From NCBI RefSeq assembly GCF_927798115.1, contig NZ_CAKMMG010000006.1, positions 1-64,000 on the forward strand: a stretch of DNA of 64,000 bases, read 5' to 3'. A model generated the notes under the pieces. The model worked only from the letters and a program-made list of their open reading frames with translations. It searched no databases and was not told where the DNA came from. The translations under genes and the position numbers were made by a program. Origin of the DNA: Paenibacillus auburnensis (GTDB taxonomy: Bacteria > Bacillota > Bacilli > Paenibacillales > Paenibacillaceae). Shown in pieces: positions 61,005 through 64,000 of this stretch (within the stretch, counting starts at the first letter, position 1; every line of letters begins with the position of its first letter).

Positions 61005-61346
61005 TTAATCCTTTTGCTCCAGCCGCCATTTCTGATAATCCAGAAATTCCTTGAATTCCCGTTTGCTTATCCCTGAAGCCATAGCCTCCTGTACGAGCCG
61101 GAACCATTCTCCGTCGAGTGAAGCCTCCTGTGACTCCTGGGGTTCGCCATACAGCAGTGCATGAATAGATACCTGAAGCGCATCAGCGATCTTTTCGATG
61201 AATTGGATAGAGGGGTTGGATTGAATATTTCTTTCCACATTGCTTAGGTATGATTTCGCCACGTCAGCCTTGTCCGCCAGCTCAGATAAAGACAAACCCT
61301 TTTCCAAACGGAGATGGTGGATGCGACTTCCCATATTATCTGGCAC
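61005..61346 (-). CDS. sinR: SinR master repressor of matrix genes
   Basis: 113 aa. N-terminal Xre helix-turn-helix (LSELADKADVAKSYLSNVER, then NIQSNPSIQFIEKIAD) and the C-terminal SinI-binding dimer domain (GISKREFKEFLDYQKWRLEQ), very close to Bacillus SinR in both. Represses biofilm matrix operons; SinI antagonises it. GTG start at 61346 with GGAGGGG ten bases upstream. Downstream of the matrix genes on the same strand but separated by a terminator. Confidence 0.94.
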   Translation of the reverse strand: MPDNMGSRIHHLRLEKGLSLSELADKADVAKSYLSNVERNIQSNPSIQFIEKIADALQVSIHALLYGEPQESQEASLDGEWFRLVQEAMASGISKREFKEFLDYQKWRLEQKD

Positions 61347-61449
61347 GATTAAAACGCCCCTCCGTTACTTTTTGTTAACAGTATAGCAAATTTTCTCATA
61401 GCGGACAAAAATCATTGTTTGATTGTCATGGGCTGCGGTCCGTGTATTT

Positions 61450-61493
61450 AAAAAGGCATATCCCGCCCGGGTTAGGGAAGGATATGCCTTTTT
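61450..61493 (-). terminator. Terminator after the matrix operon
   Basis: AAAAAGGCATATCC (61450-61463)/GGATATGCCTTTTT (61480-61493) perfect stem; T tail on both strands. Confidence 0.85.
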
Positions 61494-61509
61494 GGTGAGT
61501 TTACCTCGA

Positions 61510-62100
61510 CTATTTAAGTTCTCCTAAACCTTGTTTAGCATTGAAGGTCCAGGTAAGGTCCAGTTTATCTCCCTGGAATACGTTCTGATCCTGACCGTTG
61601 TCTACAAAGACGAAGGCTACCTTGAAGACCTTGGATTGTCCGGCTGCGATACCGCCAGGCAGTGCGCCGGTGCTGATCAAATCATAGTTAGCCGTGTTCT
61701 TCAGATCCTTAAGGGAGATTTCACCGATGACAAAATTGGTGATGTCGCCGCTGACATAAGTATCTTTGAGAAGTTTGACTTTGAAATGGTCACCCAGATC
61801 CTGTCCTGCGTTATTCAGGCCGGCATCGGTTACCGTGTAAGCGCTAGCCAGTTTCAGCTCCTTGATATCGAGTGTGCCGCTGTTTTGCAGAGTGAAGTTG
61901 CGGACGGCGATGTCACCAGGCTTGAGGTTGCTGAGGTTAACGATTTCCGACGGGCTGGTGTTCAGATCCAGTGTTCCTGCTGCGAAGGTGGCTGTGCTCT
62001 GTGCAGTATCGCTGAAGTAAGCGAACGTTCCTCCTCCGATTAAAGACAATCCCAGTGCCGCCGATGCAATACCCAGACCCAGTGTTTTTTTGATACCCAT
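61510..62100 (-). CDS. TasA/CalY-family matrix fibre protein 1
   Basis: 196 aa. SipW-type signal (MGIKKTLGLGIASAALGLSL...GTFAYFSD, cleavage near residue 28-30), then the TasA/camelysin beta-sandwich (FAAGTLDLNTSP, LSNLKPGDIAVRNFTLQNSG). These proteins polymerise into extracellular matrix fibres; related camelysins are also described as metalloproteases. AGGAGG before the ATG. Paralog of the next gene upstream (about 47 bases apart), likely by duplication. Confidence 0.9.
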   Translation of the reverse strand: MGIKKTLGLGIASAALGLSLIGGGTFAYFSDTAQSTATFAAGTLDLNTSPSEIVNLSNLKPGDIAVRNFTLQNSGTLDIKELKLASAYTVTDAGLNNAGQDLGDHFKVKLLKDTYVSGDITNFVIGEISLKDLKNTANYDLISTGALPGGIAAGQSKVFKVAFVFVDNGQDQNVFQGDKLDLTWTFNAKQGLGELK

Positions 62101-62147
62101 AATATAAATTCCTCCTCGGTTATGTTTTTATTATTGAAATGCAGGGT

Positions 62148-62744
62148 TTACTTAAATTCGCCGGCTCCCTGGCTGGCTTCGAAGTTCCAGGTAAGCTTCA
62201 GCTTGTCGCCCTGGTAGTAGTTTTGCGGCTGGAAGGTTTCTTTGAAGGCAAATTGAACGGTGAGCTTATCCTCCGTACCCGCTTTAATGCCTGATTTTTC
62301 GCCTCCAAGCACGGTGCCCAGTAATTTTCTGGCTACGAGATCCGGGCTCTGGCTCTCCAGATCGGCGAGCGAAATGACAAGAACCTCCGGCTGTTTTTTG
62401 TCGTTGTTATTCAGGAAAGTAACAATAATATCATCCTTCAGATTATGGCTGCCGTTGTTGTTGTTCGTGTCCGTCACTGCGGATGAAGTCTTCAGCAAGA
62501 CCTTAGGAATGTCGAGGGAGCCGTCATTTTTCAGTTTGAAATCTCTGGTGATCAGATCGCCAGGCTTCAGATTGCTGAGATCAACAATGACAGCAGGGTC
62601 AGAGGTGAGGCTTAGAGTTCCGTTGTTAAATGCAGCCGTACTCTGTGCGGAATCGCTAAAGTAAGCGAAAGTGCCTCCGCCGACAAGTGTCAGGCCAAGC
62701 GCTGCGGAAGCAACGCCGAGGCCTAGTGTTTTTTTAATATTCAT
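62148..62744 (-). CDS. TasA/CalY-family matrix fibre protein 2
   Basis: 198 aa, same architecture (signal MNIKKTLGLGVASAALGL, SipW site near GTFAYFSD; NGTLSLTSD, LSNLKPGDLITRDFKLKNDG). The first 60 residues are almost identical to paralog 1, the rest diverges, which suggests distinct fibre or anchoring roles. Lies 91 bases after sipW. Confidence 0.9.
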   Translation of the reverse strand: MNIKKTLGLGVASAALGLTLVGGGTFAYFSDSAQSTAAFNNGTLSLTSDPAVIVDLSNLKPGDLITRDFKLKNDGSLDIPKVLLKTSSAVTDTNNNNGSHNLKDDIIVTFLNNNDKKQPEVLVISLADLESQSPDLVARKLLGTVLGGEKSGIKAGTEDKLTVQFAFKETFQPQNYYQGDKLKLTWNFEASQGAGEFK

Positions 62745-62835
62745 TAGTTCATCCCTCTCTCATAGATCTTTTTGACAACAGGTGTACCGTTAATTATTGT
62801 GACTCCGCGTTTCGTAAACGGGAGATAACAATCGG

Positions 62836-63423
62836 TTATTGAAGCGGCATGGTTTCGGGGCCAGCCGGCGCGGCTGCGGCGCTTTTCTTTTCAAGTGCGG
62901 AAACGGCCTTCCAGGAACTGTAGAGTGCATAGAGCAGCAGCAGGAGACCCGGTATAATCATCAGCATGACACTGCCTGCTTTCGAAACCGCGAAATTCAT
63001 CGCGTATCCCACATAAGGAACCGTTACTCCTGTATATTTCCCTACGACATTCGTTGAGCTGACCGCAGCAGAATCCGCAGCATCATTGTTATCGCCTTTG
63101 GTTGTGTAGGTAGCTTCACCCGTGGCAGTGTTTACAGTGGCATCGATGACCCGGTGGGTGATCAGAATATTCTCGGGATTCATAAATGTGATGACGTCGC
63201 CCTTTTGGAACCGGGTCATATCGCCGCCAGGCTTGATAGCAACGATGGAGCCGGTATGGATGCCGGGTTCCATGGAGCCGGACAGGACGGTTTTGATCTG
63301 ATAGCCGAAGAAAGCCGGTTCGCCGCCGGAAGCTTTGGAGATCACAACGGCAACAACCACAAGCAGGAAAACAAGGGACATTAGCAGGGTCAGTGCTGTG
63401 CTGACTATTTTTTTAATACGCAT
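62836..63423 (-). CDS. sipW: SipW-type signal peptidase I
   Basis: 195 aa, ER-type signal peptidase with Ser-His dyad: S50 in SGSMEPG and H90 in ITHRVI (Lys of the bacterial type replaced by His). Membrane helices at about 8-30 and 150-172. Processes the TasA-type proteins encoded next to it. Its ATG overlaps the stop of the upstream gene (TAATG). Confidence 0.93.
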   Translation of the reverse strand: MRIKKIVSTALTLLMSLVFLLVVVAVVISKASGGEPAFFGYQIKTVLSGSMEPGIHTGSIVAIKPGGDMTRFQKGDVITFMNPENILITHRVIDATVNTATGEATYTTKGDNNDAADSAAVSSTNVVGKYTGVTVPYVGYAMNFAVSKAGSVMLMIIPGLLLLLYALYSSWKAVSALEKKSAAAAPAGPETMPLQ

Positions 63424-64000
63424 TATTCATCGCCGCCTTTACTGGGTTCTGTGACCGGAACAGGAGAAGCTGCGGGAAGTTCCGGTACGGTATTGTCATT
63501 TTCGGTTATGTCCTGAACAGGCACTGCTGCCGGTGTTGGAGACGGATCGGGTGTATCCACGCCTGAAGCAGGGGCGTCTGGGGCGACAGTGTCTGGAGCG
63601 GCGCTGGTGTCTGGCGCCGGCTTATCCTCTACAGGCTTATCTTCTGCCGGCTTGCCGTTGTCCGGCACCGCAGGGACGGTTATCTCTGGGTTTCCTTCTC
63701 CCGCTTTAACAACCGGGGTCTTGTCATCTGCAGGATCTTTACCGTCCTGCTTGTCGTCATCAGCTTTGTCCGCCAATGCTTCTTCCTGAAGCTTTGCCTT
63801 GGCATCGGTGATTTCCAGCTGCTGATTTTGCAGATTGCTTACTGCCGAGGACAGGCTGCTCCGGGTAGAGGTTAGATCAGCATTCAGCTGCTCATAGGCC
63901 GCCTGCAATTCGGCAGAAATATCAGGCTGTGCTTCATATGCTTTGGCCACGAAGTCAAGCAGCTCGCTGCCGCCGGAAAAGCGGGAGTGTTCCTGCCCGA
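63423..64000 (-). CDS. C-terminal part of a matrix-operon protein (TapA position)
   Basis: Partial: the frame is open to the window edge and its start lies beyond 64000. The visible 192 residues have a helical coiled-coil part (EHSRFSGGSELLDFVAKAYE, then a heptad-rich helix) and a long Pro/Asp/Lys-rich tail with repeated PAEDKPVEDKPAPD-like units. It occupies the place of tapA in Bacillus subtilis tapA-sipW-tasA but similarity to TapA is not evident; an assembly or anchoring role is inferred. A GTG at 63950 could be mistaken for the start. Confidence 0.7.
   Translation of the reverse strand, partial: GQEHSRFSGGSELLDFVAKAYEAQPDISAELQAAYEQLNADLTSTRSSLSSAVSNLQNQQLEITDAKAKLQEEALADKADDDKQDGKDPADDKTPVVKAGEGNPEITVPAVPDNGKPAEDKPVEDKPAPDTSAAPDTVAPDAPASGVDTPDPSPTPAAVPVQDITENDNTVPELPAASPVPVTEPSKGGDE

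Overview
The window looks like chromosomal DNA of an endospore-forming, biofilm-forming Firmicute, most likely Paenibacillus. The reasons are a SinR/SinI/SipW/TasA-type matrix locus, a Spo0E-family phosphatase, an S-layer-homology protein, strong AGGAGG ribosome binding sites with many TTG/GTG starts, and short intergenic gaps holding stem-loop terminators. I see no rRNA, tRNA, CRISPR array, transposase or phage gene; this is core or soft-core genome.

Layout. 0.1-8.2 kb, mostly minus strand: UvrD/Rep-type helicase with a C-terminal zinc ribbon, a possible immunity-like protein, a Cof-type HAD phosphatase, DUF445 membrane protein, an orphan NifI-like PII protein, a glycosyltransferase and a secreted coiled-coil protein. 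8.4-18.6 kb: a six-PAS hybrid histidine kinase translationally coupled to a C39-like papain-fold protein, type I pullulanase behind a LacI/MalR-type operator, PadR plus membrane partner behind a tandemly duplicated leader, an orphan glutamate synthase small subunit, and a YfcE-like phosphodiesterase. 18.6-20.5 kb: Spo0E-family protein and an RRNPP (AimR/Alo-like) receptor whose 3' end overlaps a 44-codon secreted peptide gene. 20.6-25.1 kb: agmatine-to-putrescine genes aguA-aguB and a polar amino acid ABC transporter.

25.2-37.5 kb is a complete Ter stress island: TerB, a sigma-W type promoter, three TerD proteins, a two-domain TerD/TerA-like protein, TerC, then a CitE-like lyase, two PRTase-family proteins (TRSP and PELOTA types), HAD hydrolase, ATP-grasp ligase, XpaC-like protein and TelA. 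The tightly overlapping genes from the lyase to the ligase look like a biosynthetic operon for a small, probably nucleoside-like, metabolite.

37.7-55.9 kb: SLH surface protein, formate/nitrite-type channel, rhodanese and divergent LysR regulator, TPM-domain protein, a Fur-box-associated 47-residue protein, a periplasmic-binding/PAS/GGDEF/EAL protein, a membrane diguanylate cyclase, a purine (guanine-type) riboswitch before a COG2509-like FAD dehydrogenase, a chemoreceptor-like protein, a nucleotidyltransferase-like protein, and an SDR-MerR operon with a 19-bp-spacer promoter. 55.9-60.2 kb: odhA-odhB (2-oxoglutarate dehydrogenase E1 and E2).

60.5-64 kb is the biofilm locus: a cyclic-di-GMP-I riboswitch leads a SinI-type antirepressor gene, convergent with sinR, followed by two TasA/CalY-type matrix proteins, SipW and a truncated TapA-position gene. 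With the GGDEF/EAL proteins at 45.8-50.1 kb, this suggests that c-di-GMP acts directly on the SinI/SinR matrix switch. All assignments come from reading the sequence; no database search was run.
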